A DNA stretch of 16,546 bases from Ophiosphaerella korrae. Taxonomy: Eukaryota > Ascomycota > Dothideomycetes > Pleosporales > Phaeosphaeriaceae. Shown here one piece after another: positions 6,249-14,277 of this stretch. Each line of letters starts with the position of its first letter. The stretch's first letter is position 1. The translations under genes were made by a program, and so were the position numbers. The DNA lies in contig JALNQF010000694.1 of NCBI GenBank assembly GCA_028456385.1, forward strand, positions 1-16,546. The letters run 5' to 3'. A model generated the notes under the pieces. It saw only the letters and a program-made list of their open reading frames with translations. It ran no database searches and was not told the origin of the DNA.

Positions 6249-7319
6249 CTACAACCCACCAGGAGAACCTGATGCCAACCGAGCATCCCCGTTGACGGCG
6301 AAGTGGAAAGCGTTGTCGCCGGCCGTGATGGAGAGGCCTCCCTCTTTCGCGATGAACTTGTCAATTTCATCATCGGAAGGACCGGCACTCCCAATCGAAG
6401 CCTGGGCATTAGGGGCTGACAATAGGGTTGTCGGATCGTTGTGGGGCGGAAGAGGCTCGTTGTCCATGCTGGAACGCTTCTCTGCCTGGCGGACGAAGTA
6501 ATCTTGGTTATGTGCGTGACGAATTTCCATCATAAGATCGGACGCGATTTTGGACTCTTTGACACTCTGTCGACGGGCTCGGCGCTTGTTACGTGATGCT
6601 GTTCTAACACGGCCGAGGAACGCCGACGACATCATGTTATCCGGCTTGAATCCCAAAGCGTAACCCACGGACTGACAATGAATGATGATGTCCTCAATAG
6701 AGAGGGCCTTGGATGTCAATCCCATGCCGGGCAATGCAGGGAGCTGAGCATCAGGGTCGCGCGAAAGGACAGGCGCACCTTCATCGTTGATCGCAAGCTT
6801 CCATCCATGACCCTCAAGGTAGACCTCGGGGCAGGGCATACCCAGATGAGGGCATATGATCTGGAAGAACTCGTCCAGAGGAGCGTTGTCCTTGCCAACT
6901 TGATCACGCATGGTAGACCAAGTCCTTGCCAACAAAGACCAAATTGGCTTGTTTGGATCCGCGTCCCACAGTTGGCTCATGATGCCGGAGAGCACCTTCA
7001 TGGGGAAGACCTTGAAGCTGGGAATATAGATGTAGTAGCCTATAGCTATGTTAAGCCATGCGCGATGTCAAGTGGGGGGTTTTAGCTTACATCTAAAGCC
7101 TACGAAGGCATTAAGCGCTTTCTTCGCCTTCATTGGAGTTGAGATCGGACTGGCAACAATCGGAGGGGCCATCAGCAGAGCAGTTGTCAGCGCAGCTTGA
7201 GCAGCAGGCTCCCTCATGCCGCGAAACATGGACAAGATCTCCTTGGTGCTACGAGACTGGATAAAGACCTCGATCTCGGCGTCGTTGGGGGGTCGAGGAG
7301 AACCCAGAGGGGTTGCCAT
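6249..7319 (-). CDS. MAT1-1-1: MAT1-1-1 mating-type protein (alpha-box transcription factor)
   Basis: MAT1-1-1 is the alpha-box DNA-binding regulator that sets MAT1-1 mating identity in Pezizomycotina, acting in the nucleus. Exon 1 (7319-7091) and exon 2 (7039-6249) give 339 residues plus TAG. The ATG at 7319 is the first in frame; an upstream GTG-led extension is not a eukaryotic start. The alpha box begins near residue 66 with KKALNAFVGFRCYY and continues through FKVFPMKVLSGIMSQLWDAD, PNKPIWSLLARTWSTMRDQV, PLDEFFQIICPHLGMPCPEV and a YLE..GW block, ending by about residue 205. A basic cluster, RTASRNKRRARR (about 222-233), could be a nuclear localisation signal. The acidic/Ser-rich C-terminus is less conserved. 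Length, intron position and motifs match hypocrealean orthologues. No RIP-like stops are present, so the gene looks functional. Its usual partners MAT1-1-2 and MAT1-1-3 are not visible nearby. Confidence 0.95.
7040..7090 (-). other. 51-bp intron in MAT1-1-1
   Basis: On the minus strand the donor GTAAGC follows AGA T and the acceptor CTATAG precedes GC TAC TAC, so the intron splits a TGC Cys codon inside the alpha box (GFR-C-YY). GCTTAAC, a good branch-site match, lies shortly before the acceptor. Splicing is needed to join KKALNAFVGFR to YYIYIPSFKVF. Confidence 0.93.
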
Positions 7320-7464
7320 GCCGGCCGCAATGGGCACACTTGAAGACACGAGAACGTAGAAATTGAGCGAATTTGCGCTGCCGTGCGTTGCTAGGCGAGT
7401 AGAGGATGAGTTTTGGCAAATTGTTCGTGGTAGGTGGTGGAGAAAGAGAGTGGAGCAGGGCCGA

Positions 7465-7760
7465 GCAAAAGTCTCAATAAGGAGGCGGGGCTTGTGGCAG
7501 GTACTCGCTTCCGAATTTTAAGCGAGGTGAACACGCACAGCGATAATTTCACACGCGTGACAGCCTAGAGCAACTCCTTTCACCTCTGCAGCAGTCAGCA
7601 AAAGAAGCAACAAGAAGGCGGGGCTCACGGCAGGCACGCGGATCCAAATTCTAAGCGAGGGGCAAGCGCACAGTGGCAATTTCTGGGGGCGGCAGGGTAG
7701 AGCACGTACTTTCACTTGGGCAAAAGTCAGCTTCAAGGAGAATGAAGCTGGGGCGGCAGG
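7465..7760 (+). repeat. Degenerate ~130-bp direct repeats in the MAT1-1-1 5' flank
   Basis: GCAAAAGTCTCAATAAGGAGG at 7465, GCAAAAGAAGCAACAAGAAGG near 7599 and GCAAAAGTCAGCTTCAAGGAG near 7721 each precede a GGCGGGGC/GGGGCGGC word. The first two intervals also share AAGCGAGGKGMA, CGCACAG and CAATTTC. The spacing is about 122-134 bp (7483 to 7616 is 133). These lie 145-440 bp upstream of the MAT1-1-1 start, where its promoter should be. No coding function is seen. Confidence 0.7.
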
Positions 7761-8246
7761 CTTCACTTGGGCAAAAAAGGGCCAGGGTTGCGGGAGACGC
7801 ACAAGCTTACAGGGCAAGCATGATGGGCGGGGGGCTCGTCGGGGGAGCCAAGCAGCAAGTGTGTGTGTTGTGTGTGTTGTTGTTTGTTTGGCGTAGGCAG
7901 GGCGCTGGGGGTGATTTGGGGCGGCGGGTGTGATTTGGGCCAGGCGGCGGGGGTGATTTGGGCCAGGCAGGCGCCGTTCGCTGGCGCCGGGGGGGACGGG
8001 GAGTTCGCACGCGACGACGGGGAGTTTGCACGCAACGCAGGGCCCGGCTTGCAAACGGGGATTGCGGCTCTGCACAACACCAACGGGATTGGCGCGCCCG
8101 CGGCGAAACCCGCAAGCAAAAAAAAAAAGAGAGAAAACGCGACCGAGGTGCCTTTTGGCAAAAGCCGGGTTGGGGGAAAAAGTAGGGCGAAGAGAGCGCT
8201 CTTAGAAGGGGGGAGGGCGAGAGTGGAAAAGGAGCGCTCTTAGAGG
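7761..8246. repeat. GC-rich low-complexity DNA without a gene
   Basis: Contains a (GT)n-rich microsatellite at about 7858-7890, three GGTGATTTGGG words near 7910, 7929 and 7952, CGCACGCGACG/CGCACGCAACG repeats near 8005-8035, an A11 tract at 8118-8128 and two GCGCTCTTAGA words at 8196 and 8234. Long ORFs on both strands are composition artefacts rich in Pro, Arg and Gly; none resembles MAT1-1-2. Confidence 0.6.
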
Positions 8247-8325
8247 AAGGGGGGGGGAGGGGGGGAAGAGGCAGCGTATCTTTGTCTTAAGTCTGCGCGC
8301 GACAAAGGGGGAGGGGAGGGGGGCG
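8247..8325 (+). other. G-run cluster with G-quadruplex potential
   Basis: Two blocks of four or more close G-runs are visible: a nearly pure G tract at 8249-8265 and G5-A-G4-A-G6 near 8306-8323. The spacing of one or two bases fits intramolecular G-quadruplexes on the plus strand. The role is unknown. Confidence 0.5.
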
Positions 8326-8398
8326 AGACAAAGGAATCTAGTTTCCCCTCCCGCCCTCCCCCTTTCGCCACCATAACCATCTCTCCTTCGCCAGAAAC

Positions 8399-8423
8399 AA
8401 AAAAAAAAAAAAAAAAAAAAAAA
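8399..8423 (+). repeat. A25 homopolymer tract
   Basis: Twenty-five uninterrupted A residues in otherwise GC-rich DNA. The 8-bp word TAGTTTCC occurs before (8339-8346) and after (8432-8439) this tract, which could be a target duplication of an A-tailed insertion. However, eight bases separate the tract from the second copy, so this is weaker than the case at 8491-8599. Confidence 0.6.
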
Positions 8424-8490
8424 GCACGCAGTAGTTTCCATCAAAGCAGAACACAGCCAGACACGGACGGGCCGCCGCGCGCGCCACCAA

Positions 8491-8599
8491 TCCACCATGT
8501 CTTAAACGCGCCCCACTCGACCAGTATCAAAGCCCCAAAGTTTTTGAGCCCCGGCCCGCCCGCGCGCGCCCAAACAAAAAAAAAAAAAAAAAAAAAAAG
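8491..8599 (+). mobile_element. Possible short A-tailed retroposon flanked by a 10-bp direct repeat
   Basis: GCGCCACCAA occurs at 8481-8490 and again at 8600-8609. The second copy starts one base after an A23 tract (8576-8598). Insert body, A tail and matching flank are the layout left by target-primed reverse transcription (SINE or truncated LINE). The ~85-bp body has no recognised sequence or Pol III box. The flanks are GC-rich, so chance duplication is possible. Confidence 0.4.
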
Positions 8600-8609
8600 G
8601 CGCCACCAA

Positions 8610-9321
8610 CGTCAGCGGCGCATCGCAAAAAACAAAAGAAACCCGCCCCAACAGCGTTTTTTTTTTTTTGTTCTGCTTCTCATCGTAGCCCCCCCGCCCA
8701 TCATCCCCCCCGTAGCTCTCTGTGCATTTGTCGTGTTGTTGTCGTCGTCGCCGTCCGTTGCCCCCCGTGAATATAATTTCCCCGCTCCCGCTCCCGCTCC
8801 CGCAACCAGCCAGCCCACCCCCAACCTCAGTGGCTCGAAAAGCGGGCTGAATAACCGCCAAATGCGCATCTGGCGCAAGACTTTTGTTCTGCGCGCGCGC
8901 GACATCTCCAGCGGCGTGTGTGCGGCGCTTTTGGCCAGGGTCGAGAATTTAATCCGACTTGGTCGTTGGGCCCTCCGCTTCTGTGGTAGGTGGTCCGGGC
9001 GCGCGGCCTTGGAAAACTGCAACCCCCCCCCCTTGAGACCGCCACAACCATCGTGGTGGGGTGAATGTGAGCTGCGGAGGATCGCAAGATGCTGGTGATT
9101 CTCGTGCGCGTCTTTTTTGGCTTTTTTTTTTTCGTTCCTGAGGCGTTGCTGGGGAGGTGAGTTCGGGGCGCTCCGCTCCGAAGCGGGCTTGCTCCTCGCG
9201 CGTCTGCGCTCCGACGCCGTCGGCGAAGCGATTTGGCCGTGCGGACTTTTTGCAGCTTGCAGATGGGTGCGTGGATGGGCAGTGAGGTGGCTGCTGACTG
9301 GCTGGCTGACGGTGCTCAGAT
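8610..9321. other. GC-rich stretch without a recognisable gene
   Basis: Holds a T13 tract (8657-8669), CTCCCG triplication near 8783-8800, a CG-alternating patch near 8891, a C10 tract (9023-9032) and a T11 tract (9122-9132). Overlapping ORFs (one of 371 codons on the minus strand) are Pro/Arg/Ser-rich and repetitive on all frames, which argues against a real protein. Confidence 0.5.
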
Positions 9322-9592
9322 GACGACGGCGACGATGACGGCGACGACGATGGCGACGGGGACGGCGACGACGACGACAACGGCAGCGGCACACACATAC
9401 AAGCTTGGTGGCTTTGCAGAGCCCCAGGCAGGCAGGCAGGCTGGCTGGCTGGCACTGGCTAGATGCTTTCGAGCGCACGGCGGTAGCTCGAGCGCACGAC
9501 GGCAGCACGACCGCACGACACGGCCGGCAGCACGACCGCACGACAACGACCGCACGACACGACCGCACAGCACGACCGGCAAAGGACGAGGG
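9322..9592 (+). repeat. Cluster of simple repeats (GAC/GGC, CAGG/GGCT, CACGACCG)
   Basis: Three neighbouring blocks: a GACGGC/GACGAC trinucleotide run at 9322-9390, AGGC then GGCT tetranucleotides at 9426-9452, and irregular 8-10 bp CGCACGAC/CACGACCG units at about 9468-9585. All are non-coding by appearance. Confidence 0.85.
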
Positions 9593-10084
9593 CAGCACAC
9601 TCGAGGCCACACACGGCGTCAGCTTTGGGCAGGGCAGAGGACACAGCAGCGCCGGTTCAATGTTTTCTAGGACACAGGGTAAGCGTTGCGAAAGGAGGGC
9701 AGGGCAAGGCAGAGCAAGGCAGAGCAAGCAGGCTGTCGATTAGCAGCAGCTCGACAGCTGGACAATCGTCATTTGAATTAGCAAATGGTATCAAATCGTC
9801 TCTTTGTTCTCTTGGGCTTTGTTAGTCAAAAAGGCAGCACACGGATTACGCAACAAGGCAAGGCAAGGCGGGGCGCGCAGCCAGCTACAGTTTCAACCAA
9901 GTTGTTAGCGGAGCAAGGAGCAAGGAGCAAGGAGCAAGGACCCAGTTGAGTTGCCTAGAACGTTGCATTAGTGATAGCATTGCACCCTCATTGTCACAGG
10001 GAGGCACAGGGAAAAGACGCGCGATAGCAGCTACCAAGTATATCAATTCACCCCGTCACCCGTGCATGCATTCAGTTTTCGGAA
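9593..10084. other. No gene; short repeats
   Basis: Contains GGCAGAGCAA words near 9700-9725 and a perfect 7-bp GAGCAAG repeat (four units plus) at 9911-9940. Otherwise nothing recognisable. Confidence 0.5.
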
Positions 10085-10249
10085 TAGGCTGACAACGACC
10101 TTGGCACGACGTTGGAACTAGGTTGGGACGACGTTGAAACTAGGTTGGGCCGGGCCTTCTTAGCAGCTTGGCATCCGACGTTGAGATTAGGTTGACTTGA
10201 CGTTGCGAATAGGTTGCCGCTAGTGTTTGGCGGCTTGGCACTGCGCGTG

Positions 10250-10344
10250 CAGCGCCTTCACACGGATTGCATCGCGGTCAAAGTTTGGAGAATTACGTAG
10301 CAATTCGCCAAACTTTGTTCGGGATGCGCCATGCAAAGGCACTG
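10250..10344. repeat. Palindromic element, copy 1
   Basis: Ends CAGCGCC...GGCACTG. The core arms CAAAGTTTGGAGAATT and AATTCGCCAAACTTTG (one mismatch) flank a 7-bp loop. It is the shortest copy, because its loop is shorter than in the others. Confidence 0.8.
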
Positions 10345-10473
10345 TAGTCTCGCCAGTTTCCTCTTCAGCGTGCGCTGCTTTGCCCGCTTTGTTCTTCTTT
10401 GAGTTTAGTTGCGAGTTTGCGTCGCGAGTTTGTAGATACGACGTTGAAGGGTTAGGCTAGAGATTGCAATTTG

Positions 10474-10591
10474 CAGTGCCTTCGCACGGCGAGTTGCATC
10501 GTTGCATTCCATCAAAGTTAGACGAATTACGGCAGGTCGCACTGATTCGCCAAACTTTGATAGGGATGCGCTGTGCCATGCAAAGGCACTG
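10474..10591. repeat. Palindromic element, copy 2
   Basis: Outer arms CAGTGCCTT / AAGGCACTG, middle arms GCAT..CATC / GGGATGC, core arms ATCAAAGTTAGACGAAT / ATTCGCCAAACTTTGAT (two mismatches), loop TACGGCAGGTCGCACTG. A TA dinucleotide directly follows the right end. Confidence 0.85.
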
Positions 10592-10677
10592 TAGTCTCGC
10601 TGGTTTTTTTCCTTTGGCGTGCACCGCTTCGCGTACTTTGTTCTTCTTCGAGTTTGCGTTGCGAGATAGATACGGGG

Positions 10678-10830
10678 TGGGAATAGGTTGGCTCGACGTT
10701 GGATAGGTTGGCTCGACGTTGGATAGGTTGGCTTGACGTTGGGTAGGTTAGCTCGACGTTAGATAGGTTAGCTCGACGTTAGGACTAGGTTGGCTCGACG
10801 TTGCGAATAGGTTGCCACTGGCGTCCTAGC
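10678..10830 (+). repeat. 20-bp minisatellite TAGGTTGGCTCGACGTTGGA
   Basis: TAGGTT starts at 10684, 10704, 10724, 10744 and 10764, then 10786, a 20-bp period with a single 22-bp step. Later units show G-to-A changes (GGTTAGCTCGACGTTAGA), a RIP-like pattern. Confidence 0.93.
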
Positions 10831-10856
10831 GTCTCAGCAGCGCACATTGCAATTTG

Positions 10857-10965
10857 CAGTGCCTTCGCACGGCGGGTTGCATCCCCATCAAAGTTTGACG
10901 AATTACGGCAGATCACACTGATTCGTCAAATTTTGAAAGAGATGCTGTGCCATGCGAAGACACTG
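10857..10965. repeat. Palindromic element, copy 3
   Basis: Outer arms CAGTGCCTTCGCA / TGCGAAGACACTG, core arms TCAAAGTTTGACGAAT / ATTCGTCAAATTTTGA (one mismatch). It has the best core pairing of the four copies. Confidence 0.85.
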
Positions 10966-11065
10966 TAGTCTCGCCGGTTTTCTCTTTGGCTCTCTCGTGC
11001 CAGCTCTGCCGCTTTGCATCTACACCGCTTTGCCCGCTTTGTTCTTCGAGTTTGGGTTGCGAGTT

Positions 11066-11180
11066 TGTAGGCACGACGTTGAAAGGTTGGTTGACATTGG
11101 GTAGGTTGGTTGACGTTGGGTAGGTTGGTTGACGTTGGGTAGGTTGGGTGACGTTGGGAATGGTTGGGACGACGTTGCAA
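11066..11180 (+). repeat. 19-bp minisatellite TAGGTTGGTTGACGTTGGG
   Basis: TAGGTTGG occurs at 11102, 11121 and 11140 (19-bp period), with degenerate units on both sides. It is related to the 20-bp array at 10678-10830 but one base shorter per unit. Confidence 0.9.
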
Positions 11181-11231
11181 ATAGGTTGGGCCGGAGCGTC
11201 CTAGCGTCTTGGCAGCGCACATTGCAATTTT

Positions 11232-11348
11232 CAGTGCCTTCCCTCGGCAGATTGCATCGTTGCATGCCCATCAAAGTTTAACGAATTATAGCAGATCGCA
11301 CTGATTCGCCAAACTTTGATAGGAATGCGCTGCCATGCGAAGGCACTG
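11232..11348. repeat. Palindromic element, copy 4
   Basis: Outer arms CAGTGCCTT / AAGGCACTG, core arms ATCAAAGTTTAACGAAT / ATTCGCCAAACTTTGAT (two mismatches), loop of the same type as copies 2 and 3, followed by TA. Confidence 0.85.
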
Positions 11349-11580
11349 TAGTCTCGCGGGTTTTCTCTTCGGCTCTCGTGCCTGCTCTGCTACTTTGCAC
11401 CTACGCTGCTTTGCCCGCTTTGTTCTTCGAGTTTAGGTTGCAAGTTTGATTTGCGAGTTTGCATTGCTAGTTTAGGTTGCGAGTTTAGGTTGCAGGTTTA
11501 GGTTGTAAGTTTGTAGGTACGACGTTAAAAGGTTAGTTAACGTTAGGAATAGGTTAAGACAACGTTGCAAATAGGTTAGA

Positions 11581-12479
11581 CCTGCAAGCTAACTATAGAT
11601 TGTGCTTTGCTAATTTTTGTCTATAAAGAAGCGCAGAAAGTAAAGCGAATACCTATAGTATAGTAAGCTAAAGATTTTACAAGTTAGGCAAATAATATTT
11701 ACGTAGCCCTTACCTACAGCCCTAACTTGCTAATTATATAGAAATGTATTATCTTCCTAACTACTAAAAGTTGTATAATAAGTAAAGATAATATACTCGT
11801 CCTTATCTAGCGTTATATAAGTAATAGGTACTATAGCTCTTCTATAATAATAACTTACTCTCTAACGTAGTTTATAAGTAAGCTAGCTATACAAGCAAGT
11901 TAGCTACCCTACTAATACTACGCACCTATCTTATCTTAACGCATAATAGCTCTATATGTTATAGATATAACAAGAGAAATCGTAATAGAGCTAATTAGTC
12001 CTAACTTAAGTGCTAACGAAGTATAAGATAAGTAATGTAATAATCTAGATTAGGAAATAACTTATAATTAGGACACGTAAGGTAATCTCTTAATTTATTA
12101 AGTGTATAGATAGAAACTAAACATAGATTAATAGATTAGTAATCTGTAATCTATAGTCGCTAAGACTAGATATAAGTAATAGATTAATAGATTAGTAAGA
12201 ATATATAAATAGTAGGATGCGTATTATTAGGATAATATTAGTAATTTAATTATTAACTAAGAGCAATAATATATTAAAATTGTAAGATATCTTTCTATTA
12301 TTTATAGTCTATTACTTAATTATAATATAAGCTTTTATTATTAACTCTAAATCTACTAATACTTCTAATAAGCTACTTAAAGTTAACGTAGGCAACTAAG
12401 TAATACTTTACTAACTTAGTTATTAAAAGAAGCGAAGCGTAAGTAGCGTATAGTCTAAGCTAAACGATAGTAGAAAGTT
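11581..12479. other. RIP-degraded AT-rich DNA, probable 5' part of the gypsy-type element
   Basis: Very AT-rich, with TAG/TAA in every frame and almost no CpA/TpG-rich words, unlike the DNA to its left. It directly precedes the gag relic and probably contains that element's LTR and leader, but I could not define LTR ends, a primer-binding site or a protein. Confidence 0.5.
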
Positions 12480-13552
12480 TAACTAAGAAAAAAGGTAAAG
12501 TACCTCTAAGTAGCTATAAGTTAGATAATACTACGTAGGTAGTACTTAAAGTACACGTAAATAACTTAATCTCTAAAAAACAGAATATAAAACTAGTAAT
12601 TAACGCCCTAGAAACGTAGAATAAAAAACTATAAGACTATACTAAATAAAATAAAGCTTAAATTAAAGCTATTATAGAAGGACAAAACAAGATAGAATAA
12701 ATTACCTAGAGACTAGAGATAAGTATAATAAAGAAACTACCTAAAATACTTGTACTTAAAAAGTTTAATAGAATAAGAAAGAAGTTAAGACTTTTTATAG
12801 TATTAGTATAACTTTAGATAGATATACAAGTACTATACTTTAATAAGGAAGATAAGAAGGTAATATATATTAGAATATACCTTAAAGAAGATATAATAAG
12901 ATAGTTTAAACTTTACTAGATAGATTATATAATATACGCTCTAAGAATATAGAAAGATAAACTTAAAGCTATCTTTAGAAGTTATAAGTACTTTATAAAT
13001 TAAAGAAGAGTAGTATTTAAAGATATAAATATTACCTAATAAGCTAAAGAAAAACTTAAGAAGCTTATATAACTCAAGAGTATTTCTAAATATATATTAT
13101 AGTTTAAATAACTATTACAAAATATAGAATAAAATAAGCTATCTCTAATATTATAATTTAAATAAGGACTAAAAGTAAGAATCTAATATAAGATAATTTA
13201 TATAAAAAAACTAAGAACACTAGAAGCTCTAAAAGATTAGGTAATACAAGTAAATAATAACTTCTAAGTATAGAGAATAAACAAAAATAGAGGATACTCT
13301 AGTAACTAAGATAATAGAGACTCTATAATCCTTAACGTAAATAAATATAAGAAACTAAAGAAGAATAAAGACTTTACATACTTTAATTATAGTAAGTAAG
13401 GCTACTACGTAAAAGATTACTATTCTAAAAAGAAAGATATAGTATATTATAAATATAAGAAACTAGGACACTTTATAAAGAACTATAGAACTAAAGAACT
13501 AAAGAAAGAAGCCTAGTTGAAAATAATAGAGGATAAGAAAGAAGTATACAAA
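12480..13552 (+). pseudogene. Ty3/gypsy-type retrotransposon gag relic, heavily RIP-mutated
   Basis: Frame 2 carries a fungal Ty3/gypsy-like Gag pattern through many stops. There is an N-terminal charged helix ending in KKLPK (about 12650-12742), then the capsid core with a KLR.F segment, KEDKKV, YLK and the VFKDINIT..AKEKLKKL block (about 13010-13070), then a Lys-rich linker and two zinc knuckles at 13379-13420 and 13445-13486. Both knuckles keep exact CX2CX4HX4C spacing, but all Cys positions read TAT/TAC (Tyr) and the first His reads TAC; only the second His (CAC, 13469) is intact. These are the expected products of RIP. The frame is cut at 13553 by the copia-type LTR, so protease and polymerase are missing. 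It is non-functional. Confidence 0.82.
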
Positions 13553-13979
13553 TGTCAGATGAGTTGCACGATTAGATGCTCGATAGCATGTGCGCGGAGA
13601 GGCGCAACAGATTCCGGGTGTACCTGGAATCTGTTGATTGGCTCGCTTAAGCTAGTGCTGCGATCTGATTGGCTTGGCGCACGGGCGTGACGATCGCCAA
13701 GCCGCCAACCCCGCCGCAGCTGAAAGGATCGCAGCCTCGACCTTCACGAACAAAGGAATCGAACAAAGAATCTCACATGCAAGGAGATGGACTACGTCAG
13801 CACGACTAATACAACAAAGAAACCAGCACCTCAACAGAAGGGGTGTTGAGGATCCGGCTCGCCGCCGTCTCGAGAGACCCAGCCGAGACCGCCGCATCGC
13901 AGATACATAAATAGAGCGCAGGGCTAGAGATAGAGACAACAATCAATCTACTCAGTTCATACTCATTGCTTTCAAGGCA
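13553..13979 (+). mobile_element. LTR-like segment (likely 5' LTR of the copia-type element), not RIP-mutated
   Basis: It starts TGTCAGATGAG immediately at the end of AT-rich gag sequence and could end ...AAGGCA at 13979, giving 427 bp with TG...CA ends. A TATA-like CATAAATAG lies at 13906-13914, as expected of an LTR promoter. Base composition is normal and CA/TG dinucleotides are abundant. The right boundary and primer-binding site (TAGGTGACCAAC follows) are inferred, and the partner LTR is outside the window. Confidence 0.6.
13605..13636. repeat. 15-bp-arm hairpin inside the LTR-like segment
   Basis: CAACAGATTCCGGGT (13605-13619) and ACCTGGAATCTGTTG (13622-13636) are inverted copies with a single mismatch and a 2-bp loop. 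In an LTR this could be a regulatory or terminator-like structure. Confidence 0.75.
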
Positions 13980-14156
13980 TAGGTGACCAACTAAAAAAGA
14001 GCTTTTCTAAAAGCCTCAGTATCCCTCTCCAACAAGGCCCTCACATAGCCGTTACGAAAAAAAGCCTTTTTATCAAATTGCTATAACCTCCTTCAAATCT
14101 AACAATTAAGAGTCTCACTGCCTCAACCAAGTTGAGCAAACCAGCATCCACCTACA

Positions 14157-14268
14157 TCAACTCGAGCATTAACTCGAGCATCAACTCGAGCATCAACTCG
14201 AGCATCAACTCGAGCATCAACTCGAGCATCAACTCGAGCATCAAGCTGAGCATCAAGCTAAGCACTAT
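14157..14268 (+). repeat. 12-bp tandem repeat CTCGAGCATCAA, nine units
   Basis: CTCGAG at 14161, 14173, 14185, 14197, 14209, 14221 and 14233, then GCTGAG and GCTAAG variants at 14245 and 14257: seven exact-period units followed by two degenerate ones. Each unit contains the palindrome CTCGAG. Confidence 0.95.
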
Positions 14269-14277
14269 AAAGAGCAT

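Larger units (their letters stand above)
10085..11580 (+). repeat. Compound tandem array: palindromic element plus ACGTT/AGGTTGG minisatellite
   Basis: A higher-order unit is repeated four times. Each unit has a ~95-118 bp palindromic element, then TAGTCTCGC-GGTTTTCTC, CTTTGCCCGCTTTGTTCTTC and GAGTTTRGGTTGCGAGTTTG, then a variable block of ~20-bp AGGTTGG..GACGTT units. Unit starts at about 10250, 10474, 10857 and 11232 are 224, 383 and 375 bp apart; the variation comes from minisatellite length. The last unit ends in a stretch where GTTGAAAGGTTGGTTGAC has become GTTAAAAGGTTAGTTAAC. No coding capacity is seen. Confidence 0.88.

Noticed and set aside
7320..7349. N-terminal extension of MAT1-1-1 to 7349
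   Set aside because: The first codon of the longer frame is GTG, not ATG. The ATG at 7319 gives a normal-length protein.
7518..8161. Long minus-strand ORFs 5' of MAT1-1-1, considered as MAT1-1-2
   Set aside because: The translations are Pro/Arg/Ala-rich low-complexity text that changes with every frame, lack any PPF-type conserved block, and overlap repeats.
8612..9727. 371-codon minus-strand ORF
   Set aside because: It crosses homopolymers, trinucleotide repeats and tetranucleotide repeats. It is open because GC-rich DNA has few stops, and no domain is recognisable.
14157..14268. 12-bp CTCGAG repeat as a telomeric or CRISPR-like array
   Set aside because: The unit is not telomere-like and has no spacers. 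It lies in a retrotransposon leader.
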